Assembly: GCA_900547975.1 (NCBI GenBank)
Contig: URIX01000006.1
Coordinates: 1 to 58,986, forward strand
Direction of reading: 5' to 3'
Source: an uncultured Eubacteriales bacterium
GTDB lineage: Bacteria > Bacillota > Clostridia > Christensenellales > CAG-917
Length of the DNA stretch: 58,986 nucleotides
The translations under genes and the position numbers were made by a program. Of the stretch, positions 50,229-58,943 are shown in pieces (position 1 is the first letter of the stretch; each line of letters opens with the position of its first letter). A model generated the notes under the pieces. The model was not told the DNA's origin and searched no databases. It saw nothing but the letters and a program-made list of their open reading frames with translations.

Positions 50229-50284
50229 GAAAGCCACCGAAATGTATGAAAATATATGAAATTCAATCATAGAAGGAGCATTTT

Positions 50285-52051
50285 ATGAAAGTTGTTTACA
50301 ACAACGGTACGGTTGGCGAAATCACCGACAAGGCAGAGGAATTGCACGTTATCCGTCACACCGCCGCGCATATTATGGCGCAGGCAATCAAACGCCTTTT
50401 CCCCCAAGCGGATTTTGCGTACGGTCCCGCAAACGAAAAAGGATTCTATTATGACGTAGACCTCGGCGACACCAAACTCACCGACGACGACCTTGCTCGT
50501 ATCGAAGCCGAAATGAAGAAAATCGTCAAAGAGAACTTGCCTATTAAGGCGTTTGCGCTTCCTCGCGAAGAAGCGGTTGCGCTTATGAAAGAAAGAGGGG
50601 AAAAGTATAAAGTCGAGCATATCGCGGACTTGCCCGAAGACGCGACCATCACGTTCTATCAACAAGGCGAATACATCGATATGTGCGTAGGTCCTCACCT
50701 CACGTACACCAAAGCCCTCAAAGCGTTCAAGATTATGGGGCAGTCGGGCGCATACTGGAAAAACGACAAGAATAACAAGATGCTCACAAGAGTCAAAGGC
50801 ACTGCTTTTGCAACTCAACAGGAACTCGACGATTATCTCAAACTTCTCGAAGAAGCCGAAAAGCGCGACCATCGCCGCATAGGCAAGGAAATGAAGTTGT
50901 TTATGCTCTGCGACGAAGCGCCGGGATTCCCGTTCTTCCTACCAAACGGTATGGCAATCAAAAACTCGCTCATAGATTACTGGCGCGAAATTCACACCCG
51001 CGACCATTACGTCGAAGTGTCCACGCCTATGATTATGAACCGTCATCTTTGGGAAACGAGCGGTCACTGGGATCACTATAAAGACAATATGTATTCCACG
51101 ATTATCGACGACGAAGTGTATTGCGTAAAGCCGATGAACTGCCCGGGCGGCGTTATGGTTTACAAGAGCGAGCCGCACAGTTATCGCGATTTGCCTTTGC
51201 GCGTGGGCGAACTCGGACTCGTTCACCGTCACGAACTCAAGGGTGCGCTTCACGGACTTTTCAGAGTCAGATGCTTCACGCAAGACGACGCGCACATCTT
51301 TATGAGAAGGGAACAAATCACCGACGAAATCATCGGCGTTGTTCACCTCATCAACGAAGTGTACAGCAAGTTCGGATTCAAATATTTCGTGGAACTTTCC
51401 ACTCGTCCCGAGAACAGTATGGGAAGCGACGAGGACTGGGAAGCGGCAACAAACGGACTTATCACCGCGCTTGAAAAAATCGGACTTCCGTACATCGTCA
51501 ACGAAGGCGACGGCGCGTTCTACGGACCGAAAATCGACTTCCACCTCGAAGACACTCTCGGAAGAACATGGCAATGCGGCACCATCCAACTCGACTTCCA
51601 AATGCCGCTCAACTTCGGACTCGAATACGTCGACGAAAACGGCGAAAGACAAAGACCCATTATGGTGCACCGCGTCGTTTACGGCTCGATTGAAAGATTT
51701 ATCGGCATACTCACCGAGCATTTCGCAGGCAAATTCCCGACTTGGCTCGCGCCTATTCAAGTCAAAGTGTTGCCCGTGTCCGAAAAGCACGACGAATACT
51801 CAAGAAAAGTGTACGAGGCGTTGCGTGCGGCGAAGATTCGCACCGAATACGACGACCGCAACGAGAAAATCGGCTACAAGATAAGAGAAGCGCAGGTTGT
51901 GGACAGAGTGCCGTATATGCTCGTCATCGGTCAACAAGAATCGGACAACGGTACGGTTGCCGTGCGTTTCAGAGACTCTGCCGAAACCAAAACCATGTCG
52001 CTTGACGAGTTCGTAAACTTCGTGAGCGAGGAAATCCGCACGAGAAAGTAA
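50285..52051 (+). CDS. thrS: Threonyl-tRNA synthetase lacking the TGS domain
   Basis: This 588-residue class II synthetase begins directly with the editing region: HTAAHIMAQA gives the HxxxH, and YIDMCVGPHL the CxxxH of the proofreading site. The catalytic core has GFPFFLPNGM, motif 2 around FRVRCFTQDDAHIF, zinc ligands around KPMNCPGG, and motif 3 near YGSIERFIGILTE. The C-terminal anticodon-binding domain spans about 480-588. Usual ThrRS is about 640 residues with an N-terminal TGS domain; here only about 20 residues precede the editing domain. AAGGAGC lies before ATG 50285. Confidence 0.95.
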   Translation: MKVVYNNGTVGEITDKAEELHVIRHTAAHIMAQAIKRLFPQADFAYGPANEKGFYYDVDLGDTKLTDDDLARIEAEMKKIVKENLPIKAFALPREEAVALMKERGEKYKVEHIADLPEDATITFYQQGEYIDMCVGPHLTYTKALKAFKIMGQSGAYWKNDKNNKMLTRVKGTAFATQQELDDYLKLLEEAEKRDHRRIGKEMKLFMLCDEAPGFPFFLPNGMAIKNSLIDYWREIHTRDHYVEVSTPMIMNRHLWETSGHWDHYKDNMYSTIIDDEVYCVKPMNCPGGVMVYKSEPHSYRDLPLRVGELGLVHRHELKGALHGLFRVRCFTQDDAHIFMRREQITDEIIGVVHLINEVYSKFGFKYFVELSTRPENSMGSDEDWEAATNGLITALEKIGLPYIVNEGDGAFYGPKIDFHLEDTLGRTWQCGTIQLDFQMPLNFGLEYVDENGERQRPIMVHRVVYGSIERFIGILTEHFAGKFPTWLAPIQVKVLPVSEKHDEYSRKVYEALRAAKIRTEYDDRNEKIGYKIREAQVVDRVPYMLVIGQQESDNGTVAVRFRDSAETKTMSLDEFVNFVSEEIRTRK

Positions 52052-52163
52052 TCTCGAAAGTCAACCGATAAGAATCCGTCTTAAAAGCGTAATAATCTCG
52101 GCGTTTGACCGAGAAAAGCGCAAATAACGCAAAAAAGCGACTCGTTCGTTTGAAAAAGTTACG

Positions 52164-52192
52164 AAAAACCGCAGAATCCCTGCGGTTTTTTT
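52164..52192 (+). terminator. Intrinsic terminator of thrS
   Basis: AAAACCGCA (52164-52173 region) pairs with TGCGGTTTT around GAATCCC and is followed by more Ts. It lies about 110 bases after thrS and just before the transporter promoter. Confidence 0.85.
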
Positions 52193-52202
52193 GTATTTCG
52201 GG

Positions 52203-52231
52203 TTGTTATGCGCCCGCGCGTATGTTAGAAT
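52203..52231 (+). promoter_or_regulatory. Promoter of the GPH transporter gene
   Basis: TTGTTA (52203-52208) and TAGAAT (52226-52231) are 17 bases apart, with a TG one base before the -10. It lies 33 bases before the GTG start. Confidence 0.6.
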
Positions 52232-52263
52232 TGATTTTGTAAAATCCTTTCTCGAGGTGCAAC

Positions 52264-54099
52264 GTGAAAAAAGAAAAAACAAAAACGACTACGTCCGAAC
52301 CCATAGCGGAAGCGGACAGAGTGCCTCTCAAAGAGAAACTCGCCTACGGCATCGGCGGCCTTATGGACGGCGGCGGCGTGAGCATGATGTCTTGCGTTAT
52401 GCTTGCCTATATGACCAAAAACGGCATTGCTATGACCATTGCTTCCACGATTATGATGATCGCAAAGTTCTGGGACGCAATCACCGACCCGTTTATGGGC
52501 TTTATTTCCGACAATACGCGCGGCAAGTGGGGAAGAAGAAAACCCTATATGTTCTTCGGCGGAATATCCTTGTTCTTGTGCATATTCCTCGTGTTTCTGC
52601 CCGTAAGAGAGTGGGGCGTGAGCGTGGGCGGATTCACGGCGTACATTATAATTATGTATTTGTTGTGGAACACTTGCTCGACGGTTACGCAAGTGCCGTA
52701 CTGCTCGATGGCAAGCGACATTACGCCTTCGTTCAGAGAACGTAACAACGCGAACACCGTCAAACTCATCTTTACGGCTATCGCTTCGGGACTCGGCTAC
52801 GTTTTGCCGCTTATGTTCATCGAGGCTCTCACCAACCCCGACGGAACGGGATTCCTGTTTGTTCCGCAACTCGATTCCACGCAATTCTGGCTCTGTATGA
52901 GTTTGGTGTTCGGCACGCTGTTCGGCGGCGGACTGGTTATCTGCGGCATATTCGTCAAAGAACGTATCAAACCCAAGACCCCGAAAAAGCATTTCAACCT
53001 CAAACAATTCGCAAACAGTTACGCAGTGCCATATAAGAATCGCTCTTATCGTTGGCATATCGTGATGTACGTCACGGCGTTTATCTGTATGGACATCATT
53101 TCCGCGCTCGCGGTCTACTACGCAACGGACGTATGGCACGGCTACGAACTGTTCGGAATGAAAATGTCCTCGTTGTTTATCATCGCGCCTATGATGGTGG
53201 CGGCGGTCGTTATGTTCCCGCTCGCTCGCGTTATGATGGACAAAAAGAGCAAGCAATTCGCTTTCCGTATGGGACTTCCGTTCTATATTGCGGGCGGCAT
53301 TATGCTCGCAGCAATGGACCCGAGTTGGGCACCGCCCATACTCGTTCCCATCGTCGCGCTCATAATGGGTCTCGGCTTCGGCGGCGCGCAAATGATGCCG
53401 TGGATTATCTTCCCCGACACGGTGGACGTTGCAGAAATGGCAACCGGTCAACGCCCGACGGGAACGTACAGCGGTATGATGACGCTTGCAAGAAAAGTCG
53501 GCGGCGGACTCGGCGTGGGTATGGTCGGCTGGGTTATCGGCGCGCTCGGTTACGTCGAAAACACCTCGAACGACCCTGCGGCATACGTTCAACAATCGGA
53601 CACCGTTCTGCTCGTCGTTCGCTTGACGCTCGGCATCTCGGTTGCGGTGTTCATTACGATTGCGCTTATCGCTTCGTTCAGATATAAGATTACCAGCGCG
53701 AAACTCACGAGAATCCGCTACTTTATCGAAGCGAGAAAATCGGGCAAGACTCTCACCGACGAAGAAAGCGCGGAAAGAGAAGCGCTCATTGCCGAACTTT
53801 ACGGCAAGGTCGCTCCCGAAGACATCGTAGACCCTTCCGTCAAACTCGACGAAGAAGGCAATATCGTTGAAGAAGAAGTCGAAACCGACGTCGCCGAAGG
53901 CGTTGAAGGTTCTCTCGAACAAATCGCCGAAACCGACGAGGAAATAAAAGCACTTGAAAAAGAACTGAAAGTCGCTCAACTTAAAAACGAAATCGAGAAC
54001 GAAAAAGGTAAAACGACAGTAACTTGCAAGTATTGCGGTGCAAAGAATAAAGCAAGCGACACCGTTTGCGTTATGTGTGGTGCTAAACTGGATAAATGA
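52264..54099 (+). CDS. GPH-family sugar:cation symporter with C-terminal zinc ribbon
   Basis: This 611-residue protein has a MelB-like transporter core (residues 1-480, about 12 membrane segments). The signatures DAITDPFMGFISDNTRGKWGRRKPY in loop 2-3 and TQVPYCSMASDIT are typical of glycoside-pentoside-hexuronide symporters. The C-terminal 130 residues are cytoplasmic: a charged region, an acidic stretch (VEEEVETDVAEG), a coiled coil (EEIKALEKELKVAQLKNEIE) and a zinc ribbon (CKYCGAKNKASDTVCVMCGAKL). The tail is unusual for the family. The start is GTG 52264 after GAGGTG. The sugar is unknown. Confidence 0.88.
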   Translation: MKKEKTKTTTSEPIAEADRVPLKEKLAYGIGGLMDGGGVSMMSCVMLAYMTKNGIAMTIASTIMMIAKFWDAITDPFMGFISDNTRGKWGRRKPYMFFGGISLFLCIFLVFLPVREWGVSVGGFTAYIIIMYLLWNTCSTVTQVPYCSMASDITPSFRERNNANTVKLIFTAIASGLGYVLPLMFIEALTNPDGTGFLFVPQLDSTQFWLCMSLVFGTLFGGGLVICGIFVKERIKPKTPKKHFNLKQFANSYAVPYKNRSYRWHIVMYVTAFICMDIISALAVYYATDVWHGYELFGMKMSSLFIIAPMMVAAVVMFPLARVMMDKKSKQFAFRMGLPFYIAGGIMLAAMDPSWAPPILVPIVALIMGLGFGGAQMMPWIIFPDTVDVAEMATGQRPTGTYSGMMTLARKVGGGLGVGMVGWVIGALGYVENTSNDPAAYVQQSDTVLLVVRLTLGISVAVFITIALIASFRYKITSAKLTRIRYFIEARKSGKTLTDEESAEREALIAELYGKVAPEDIVDPSVKLDEEGNIVEEEVETDVAEGVEGSLEQIAETDEEIKALEKELKVAQLKNEIENEKGKTTVTCKYCGAKNKASDTVCVMCGAKLDK

Positions 54100-54167
54100 G
54101 CAAAAAAATGACTTTATATATAAATTTTGTGCATATAAAACAGTGATTGTGATACAAAGAGGTTAAA

Positions 54168-55157
54168 ATGAACGGACGTTTCGAAAAGCGCGACGGCAGA
54201 GAAGTTATCGTAAAAGAGAATGGCAAGCCTTTCAGAATTTTGCAACTTACCGATATTCACATCGGCGGTTCTTTGGGCACTCGCAAGAAGGACGAACTCG
54301 CTCTTGCGGCGGTCGAAAAGATAGTCAAAAACGCAAATGCGGACTTCGTTGCGGTCACGGGGGATATGGTGTATCCTATGCCTTTGCTCAATCAAGGCAC
54401 GAGAAACAACCTCAAATCCACAAAGATGTTCGCTTCCGTTATGGAAAAACTCGGCGTGGACTGGACGGTGGTTTTCGGCAATCACGACAGCGAGGTTTGG
54501 GCAAAACTTAACAAAGAGCAACTCGGCGATTTTTATTCCGCGCGCCCGCATTGCCACTTTCAAAAGGGCGACCCCGATATATTCGGCGTGGGCAACTATT
54601 GCATACCCCTTCTCAACGAGGACGGCTCGCTCAACACCGCGCTTATGTTCATCGACAGCAACGCCTATCTGACGTGGAACTTTTTCAGCGGTTTCGACGT
54701 CATTCACGACAACCAAATCGAGTGGTACAAAAAGGAAATTAAAGCCCTTTCGAAAGGCGGCGAGGTTGCAAAGTCGCTTGCGTTCTTCCACATTCCGCCC
54801 AAAGAGTTTAAGGAAGGGTGGGAAAAGTGTTACAGAGGTTCGAGCGAGGCGACCTATCATTGCGGATTCGTGCAGGAAAAGGACAACTATTTCGGCTATC
54901 CCAAAACCAAAGAGGGCAACTTCTTCGGCGAAATGGTCAAACTCGGCAGTTGCAAGGGTATGTTTATGGGACACGACCACCTCAACACGCTGTCTATGAC
55001 CTACAAGGGTATTCGCCTGACATACGGAATGAGCATTGACTATAATGCGTACAAGGGCATAGCAAAACGCAATACGCAAAGAGGCGGAACGCTCATCGAC
55101 ATCTACGATGACGGCTCGTTCGACGTGACTCTTTTGCCGCTTTCAGATTGCAAATGA
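54168..55157 (+). CDS. Calcineurin-like metallophosphoesterase
   Basis: This 329-residue protein has the metallophosphoesterase motifs LQLTDIHIGG (DxH), FVAVTGDMVY (GD), VFGNHDSE (GNHD), LAFFHIPPKEF and MGHDHLN (GHxH). It resembles the purple-acid-phosphatase-like branch of bacterial phosphoesterases. No signal peptide is visible, so it is probably cytoplasmic. AAAGAGG precedes ATG 54168. It follows the transporter gene by 68 bases and may be cotranscribed. Confidence 0.9.
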   Translation: MNGRFEKRDGREVIVKENGKPFRILQLTDIHIGGSLGTRKKDELALAAVEKIVKNANADFVAVTGDMVYPMPLLNQGTRNNLKSTKMFASVMEKLGVDWTVVFGNHDSEVWAKLNKEQLGDFYSARPHCHFQKGDPDIFGVGNYCIPLLNEDGSLNTALMFIDSNAYLTWNFFSGFDVIHDNQIEWYKKEIKALSKGGEVAKSLAFFHIPPKEFKEGWEKCYRGSSEATYHCGFVQEKDNYFGYPKTKEGNFFGEMVKLGSCKGMFMGHDHLNTLSMTYKGIRLTYGMSIDYNAYKGIAKRNTQRGGTLIDIYDDGSFDVTLLPLSDCK

Positions 55158-55205
55158 AAAACGCAAAATAATACGAAATGAAAATATCGAAGAACAAAAC
55201 GTTTG

Positions 55206-55237
55206 CGCCTCGCTCCTGCGAGGCGTCGTTTTTTTTA
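55206..55237 (+). terminator. Intrinsic terminator after the phosphoesterase gene
   Basis: CGCCTCGC (55206-55213) pairs with GCGAGGCG (55218-55225) around TCCT, followed by TCG and a run of Ts. Confidence 0.85.
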
Positions 55238-55288
55238 TACTACAAATATTAAATAAATAAATTTTTATCTATATTTTAACAAAATCGT

Positions 55289-55316
55289 TTGATTTGCAGG
55301 TATAATTTGTTATACT
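55289..55316 (+). promoter_or_regulatory. Putative promoter of the decarboxylase operon
   Basis: TTGATT (55289-55294) and TATACT (55311-55316) are 16 bases apart. A second -10-like TATAAT at 55301 pairs only with a weak TTAACA at a 19-base distance. TTGGAGG lies before the first gene. Confidence 0.45.
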
Positions 55317-55346
55317 TACAATGAATCATTTTTTGGAGGCTATCAA

Positions 55347-56750
55347 ATGAAAAAAGAATTTGCTCAAAAGAAAGTTCTTTTTACCGAAACTGTCCTTCGC
55401 GACGCAAATCAATCTTTGATTGCAACGCGTTTGCCGTATTCTAAATTTGCCGACATTCTTCCCACGATGGACAAAGCGGGTTACTACTCTGTCGAGTGCT
55501 GGGGCGGTGCGGTTTTCGACGTTTGTCTGAGATATCTCGACGAAGATCCGTGGAAGCGTTTGCGCGACATTCGCAAGGCTATGCCCAACACGAAACTTCA
55601 AATGTTGCTCAGAGGTCAAAACCTTCTCGGTTACAAGCATTATCCCGACGAAATCGTCAAGATGTTCGTTGAAAAATCCGTTGACAACGGCATCGACGTC
55701 ATTCGTATTTTCGACGCGCTCAACGACGTGCGCAATCTCGAAACCGCAACAAAAACCGCAATCAAGTGCGGCGCGACGGTGTCGGGCGCAATCAGTTATA
55801 CGCAAAGCCCCGTTCACACTCTCGAAGCGTTTGCAAAACTTGCAAAACAACTCGAAGAAATGGGCGTTGCAACCGTCTGCGTCAAGGATATGGCAGGCAC
55901 GATGACTCCGCGCGAAGCGTACGAACTTATCGGCGCAATCAAAAACGAAGTCAAAATCCCCGTCGTTTTGCACACGCACTGCACCACGGGTATGGCGTAT
56001 ATGACCTATATGAAGGCAATCGAGGCGGGCGTCGACGTCATCGACACCGCAACTTCTTGTTTCAGCGGCGGCACGAGCCAACCCGCAACCGAAACTATCA
56101 ATATCGCCCTCAAACAACTCGGATACGAAACGGGTCTTAACGACGACGTGCTCAAACAAGTCAACGACTTCTTCAAGCCCATAAGAGACGGCTATCTCAA
56201 AGACGGCACGCTCAATCCCAAGATGCTCACCACCGACACCGACGCTCTCACTTACAAAGTGCCCGGCGGTATGCTCTCGAACCTCGTTTCGCAACTCAAA
56301 GCACAAAACGCTATGGACAAATTCGAGCAAGTGCTTATCGAAACGCCGAAGGTCAGAGCGGACCTCGGTTTCCCGCCGCTCGTTACGCCTATGAGCCAAA
56401 TGGTCGGCGTTCAGGCAACCAACAACGTGCTTTGCGGCGAGAGATACAAGAATATTTCCAAAGAAGTCAAAGCGTATTGCAGAGGCGAGTACGGCACTTC
56501 GCCCGCGCCAATCAATCCCGACGTTATGAAAAAGGCGCTCGGCGACGAGAAACCCGTCGAGGGCAGATACGCCGATACGCTCGAACCCGTCTTTGAAAAG
56601 ACCAAAGAGGAACTCAAAGGCGTCGCAAAGAACGACGAGGACGTGCTTTCCTACATTCTTTTCCCGCAAGTGACCGAAAAGTACTTCGCCGCTCGCAAGG
56701 CAAAAGAAGAAAAAGTGGTCAAATACACCATTTCCCCCGTTGAGGAATAA
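55347..56750 (+). CDS. oadA: Decarboxylase alpha subunit (oxaloacetate decarboxylase / pyruvate carboxylase B-type carboxyltransferase)
   Basis: This 467-residue carboxyltransferase has ETVLRDANQSLIATR at the N terminus, DALNDVRN, the carboxyl-lysine region VCVKDMAGTMTP, and LHTHCTTGMAYMTY with metal-binding histidines. It ends without the biotinyl domain of longer OadA proteins; the biotin carrier is separate at 57183. It transfers carboxyl from oxaloacetate (or a related acid) to biotin as the first half of a sodium pump. Its neighbours decide the pump reading over pyruvate carboxylase. GGAGG precedes the ATG. Confidence 0.9.
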   Translation: MKKEFAQKKVLFTETVLRDANQSLIATRLPYSKFADILPTMDKAGYYSVECWGGAVFDVCLRYLDEDPWKRLRDIRKAMPNTKLQMLLRGQNLLGYKHYPDEIVKMFVEKSVDNGIDVIRIFDALNDVRNLETATKTAIKCGATVSGAISYTQSPVHTLEAFAKLAKQLEEMGVATVCVKDMAGTMTPREAYELIGAIKNEVKIPVVLHTHCTTGMAYMTYMKAIEAGVDVIDTATSCFSGGTSQPATETINIALKQLGYETGLNDDVLKQVNDFFKPIRDGYLKDGTLNPKMLTTDTDALTYKVPGGMLSNLVSQLKAQNAMDKFEQVLIETPKVRADLGFPPLVTPMSQMVGVQATNNVLCGERYKNISKEVKAYCRGEYGTSPAPINPDVMKKALGDEKPVEGRYADTLEPVFEKTKEELKGVAKNDEDVLSYILFPQVTEKYFAARKAKEEKVVKYTISPVEE

Positions 56751-56760
56751 GAGGTGAACT

Positions 56761-57186
56761 ATGAATAACATCTTACTTTGCGGAATTTTGAACAAAAACG
56801 ACCCCCTCAAAGTCACCGACGCGCTTTTGCTTGCGCTCATCGGCATAGTGGTGGTTTTCATCGTTCTTATTCTGCTTATGCTTATCGTATCGCTCGTGGG
56901 CAAAATCTTTGACGGAAGCGAAAAACTCAAAGAAAAACACCCCGAATGGAACGATAAAGTGCAGAATCTCAAAGCAAAAATGACGTTCTGGAAAAAGGAT
57001 AAGAAAGAGGAAACCGAAACCGTCGAGCAACCCCTCGCAAAAGGCACTTGCGGCGAACTTAAACTTATCAACACCGACGAGCGCGACGCCGCTATGATTA
57101 TGGCAATCGTCGCAGACCAAACCGATACGCCTCTCAACGAGTTGCGTTTCAAATCCATCAAGAGAGTAGAGGACGAAGAAAAATGA
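56761..57186 (+). CDS. oadG: Decarboxylase gamma subunit (OadG family)
   Basis: This 141-residue protein has one N-terminal membrane helix (LLALIGIVVVFIVLILLMLIV, residues 22-48), a coiled or charged middle (KEKHPEWNDKVQNLK), and a C-terminal soluble part. OadG proteins tether the alpha subunit to the membrane beta subunit. It follows alpha by 10 bases and overlaps the biotin carrier by 4. The gamma family is divergent, so context carries much of the call. Confidence 0.8.
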   Translation: MNNILLCGILNKNDPLKVTDALLLALIGIVVVFIVLILLMLIVSLVGKIFDGSEKLKEKHPEWNDKVQNLKAKMTFWKKDKKEETETVEQPLAKGTCGELKLINTDERDAAMIMAIVADQTDTPLNELRFKSIKRVEDEEK

Positions 57187-57575
57187 TTTACAAAGTTACA
57201 TTAAACGGAAAGATTTACGAAGTCGAAGTTGAAAAGGGCGAGGCTGTCATTCAAGCCGAATACGAAGCCGCGCTTCCTCAGGCGACCCCCGTTGCGGCAA
57301 CGCAAGAAGTCGTCGCCGCACCCAGCGTAGCACCCGTGGCGACAGCGCCCGCAAGCGCAGGCGCAAATTCCGTCACCGCACCTATGCCCGGCACTATCAA
57401 CGCCGTCAAGGTGACAAGCGGTCAACAAGTCAAAAAAGGCGACGTACTCTTTATCCTCGAAGCAATGAAAATGGAAAACGAAATCTATGCCGATAAGGAC
57501 GGCAAAGTCGGTCAAGTGTTCGTGCAAAAGGGCGCGAGCGTCAGCACCGGCTCACCGCTTTGCGAATTGAACTGA
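57183..57575 (+). CDS. Biotin carboxyl carrier protein of the decarboxylase
   Basis: This 130-residue protein has an N-terminal strand region, an Ala/Pro-rich flexible linker (residues 35-65) and a biotinyl domain with the biotinylated lysine in LEAMKMENEI. It shuttles carboxyl-biotin between the alpha carboxyltransferase and the membrane beta subunit. Start and stop fit tightly between gamma and beta genes. Confidence 0.93.
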   Translation: MIYKVTLNGKIYEVEVEKGEAVIQAEYEAALPQATPVAATQEVVAAPSVAPVATAPASAGANSVTAPMPGTINAVKVTSGQQVKKGDVLFILEAMKMENEIYADKDGKVGQVFVQKGASVSTGSPLCELN

Positions 57576-57585
57576 GAGGTTTTGT

Positions 57586-58788
57586 ATGGATATAGGCGAA
57601 ATCTTGAAGAATATCTGGAACGGCAGCGGCTACCATCTTTTCGGTCAGGAAGGCGGTTGGCAATCCATCGTGATGATTGTAATCGCGCTGTTTTTCCTCT
57701 ATCTCGGCATCAAAAAGCAGTTTGAACCGTTGCTCCTTGTGGGTATCGCGTTCGGTATGCTTCTCACCAATTTGCCCGCACTCGACGGCGACAAAATCTT
57801 CCATCCGGAATGGTGGACGGGCGAAGATGCCGTTGCAAACGGCGTAAATTACCTTAACGTTTTGCAACACGGCGGCTTGCTTGATATGCTCTACATAGGC
57901 GTAAAGACGGGCGTTTATCCCTGCCTCATTTTCATCGGCGTGGGCGCAATGACCGACTTCGGACCTATGCTTTCTCGTCCGAGTTCGCTCGTTCTCGGCG
58001 CGGCGGCGCAAGGCGGTATCTACCTCGTGCTTATTCTCGCGGCGGCAATGGGATTCACCGGCGGACAAGCGGCATCCATTTCTATTATCGCAGGCGCGGA
58101 CGGCCCGACGGCTATCTTCCTTACAAAGTCGCTCGCACCCGAACTGCTTGCGCCTATCGCAGTTGCGGCATACTCGTATATGGCTCTCATTCCGCTTTTG
58201 CAACCGCCTTTTATGAAGTTGCTCACAACAAAGAAAGAGCGTATGGCCGTTATGCAATCCACCCGCAAAGTCAGCAAGAAAGAGAAGATTATTTTCCCGA
58301 TTCTCGTCACAATCGTCGTGTCCTTGCTTTTGCCGTCCGTTGCACCTCTGCTCGGAAGCCTTATGTTCGGCAACCTCTTGCGTGAATGCGGCGTAACCGA
58401 AAGACTCAGCGACACCGCGCAAAACGCGCTTATGAACATTGTCACGCTGTTCCTCGGCATTTCCGTCGGTGCAACCGCAGTCGGCTCGACCTTCCTCACC
58501 TTGTCCACGATCAAAATCGTGTTCCTCGGTCTTGCAGGATTCGTGCTTGCCACAATTTGCGGCTTGCTCATCGGCAAATTGCTCTACGTCATCTCGAAAG
58601 GAAAAATTAATCCGCTCATCGGTTCTGCAGGCGTATCCGCCGTGCCTATGGCGGCGCGTGTGTCCAACACCGTCGGACTTCAATACAACAAAGGCAACTA
58701 TCTTCTTATGCACGCAATGGGTCCGAACGTAGCAGGTGTTATCGGGTCGGCGGTGGCGGCTGGATTCTTGCTCGCCGTCTTTGGTTAA
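57586..58788 (+). CDS. oadB: Sodium-translocating decarboxylase beta subunit
   Basis: This 400-residue membrane protein has about ten hydrophobic segments. Family hallmarks are GVGAMTDFGPMLSRP, the sodium-site region GFTGGQAASISIIAGADGPTAIF, AYSYMALIPLLQPPFMK and a C-terminal VSAVPMAARVSNT. It decarboxylates carboxyl-biotin and pumps sodium ions outward, storing energy in an anaerobic cell. It closes the four-gene operon. The specific substrate (oxaloacetate, methylmalonyl-CoA or glutaconyl-CoA) is set by alpha, which here is of the oxaloacetate type. Confidence 0.94.
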   Translation: MDIGEILKNIWNGSGYHLFGQEGGWQSIVMIVIALFFLYLGIKKQFEPLLLVGIAFGMLLTNLPALDGDKIFHPEWWTGEDAVANGVNYLNVLQHGGLLDMLYIGVKTGVYPCLIFIGVGAMTDFGPMLSRPSSLVLGAAAQGGIYLVLILAAAMGFTGGQAASISIIAGADGPTAIFLTKSLAPELLAPIAVAAYSYMALIPLLQPPFMKLLTTKKERMAVMQSTRKVSKKEKIIFPILVTIVVSLLLPSVAPLLGSLMFGNLLRECGVTERLSDTAQNALMNIVTLFLGISVGATAVGSTFLTLSTIKIVFLGLAGFVLATICGLLIGKLLYVISKGKINPLIGSAGVSAVPMAARVSNTVGLQYNKGNYLLMHAMGPNVAGVIGSAVAAGFLLAVFG

Positions 58789-58817
58789 GGCTCTCAAATA
58801 GCGAATAACTGCGTCAA

Positions 58818-58851
58818 CGCCCCTCTCGACAATATGAGAGGGGCGTTTTTT
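58818..58851 (+). terminator. Strong terminator of the decarboxylase operon
   Basis: CGCCCCTCTC (58818-58827) and GAGAGGGGCG (58836-58845) form a perfect 10-bp stem with an 8-base loop, followed by at least six Ts. Confidence 0.95.
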
Positions 58852-58874
58852 GTCATCAAAACTCAAATTAAAAT

Positions 58875-58943
58875 TTCCCCTTTCCTCAGGTGTTTTCCCT
58901 ATCGCCGTTCCCCCTCTGCACAAGTTTGAGGGAACCCACGGCG
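58875..58943 (-). repeat. Dispersed intergenic repeat, right copy
   Basis: The reverse complement of this stretch shares the ordered words of 189-237 (CGCCG, TCAAACTT, GAGG, GAAC, TGAGGAA, GGGGAA) with extra inserted bases. It continues to the window end with inverted words around ccgcgtagcgg. No gene lies after 58788. The element seems to be a host interspersed repeat cut by the window edge. Confidence 0.4.

Noticed and set aside
52225..53979. Long minus-strand open frame (584 codons) opposite the GPH transporter
   Set aside because: The composition is low-complexity, rich in Arg, His and Glu, and mirrors the transporter codons; no start signal or domain is seen.
55326..57161. Long minus-strand open frame opposite the decarboxylase alpha and gamma genes
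   Set aside because: It spans two well-supported genes on the other strand and shows no recognisable protein pattern.
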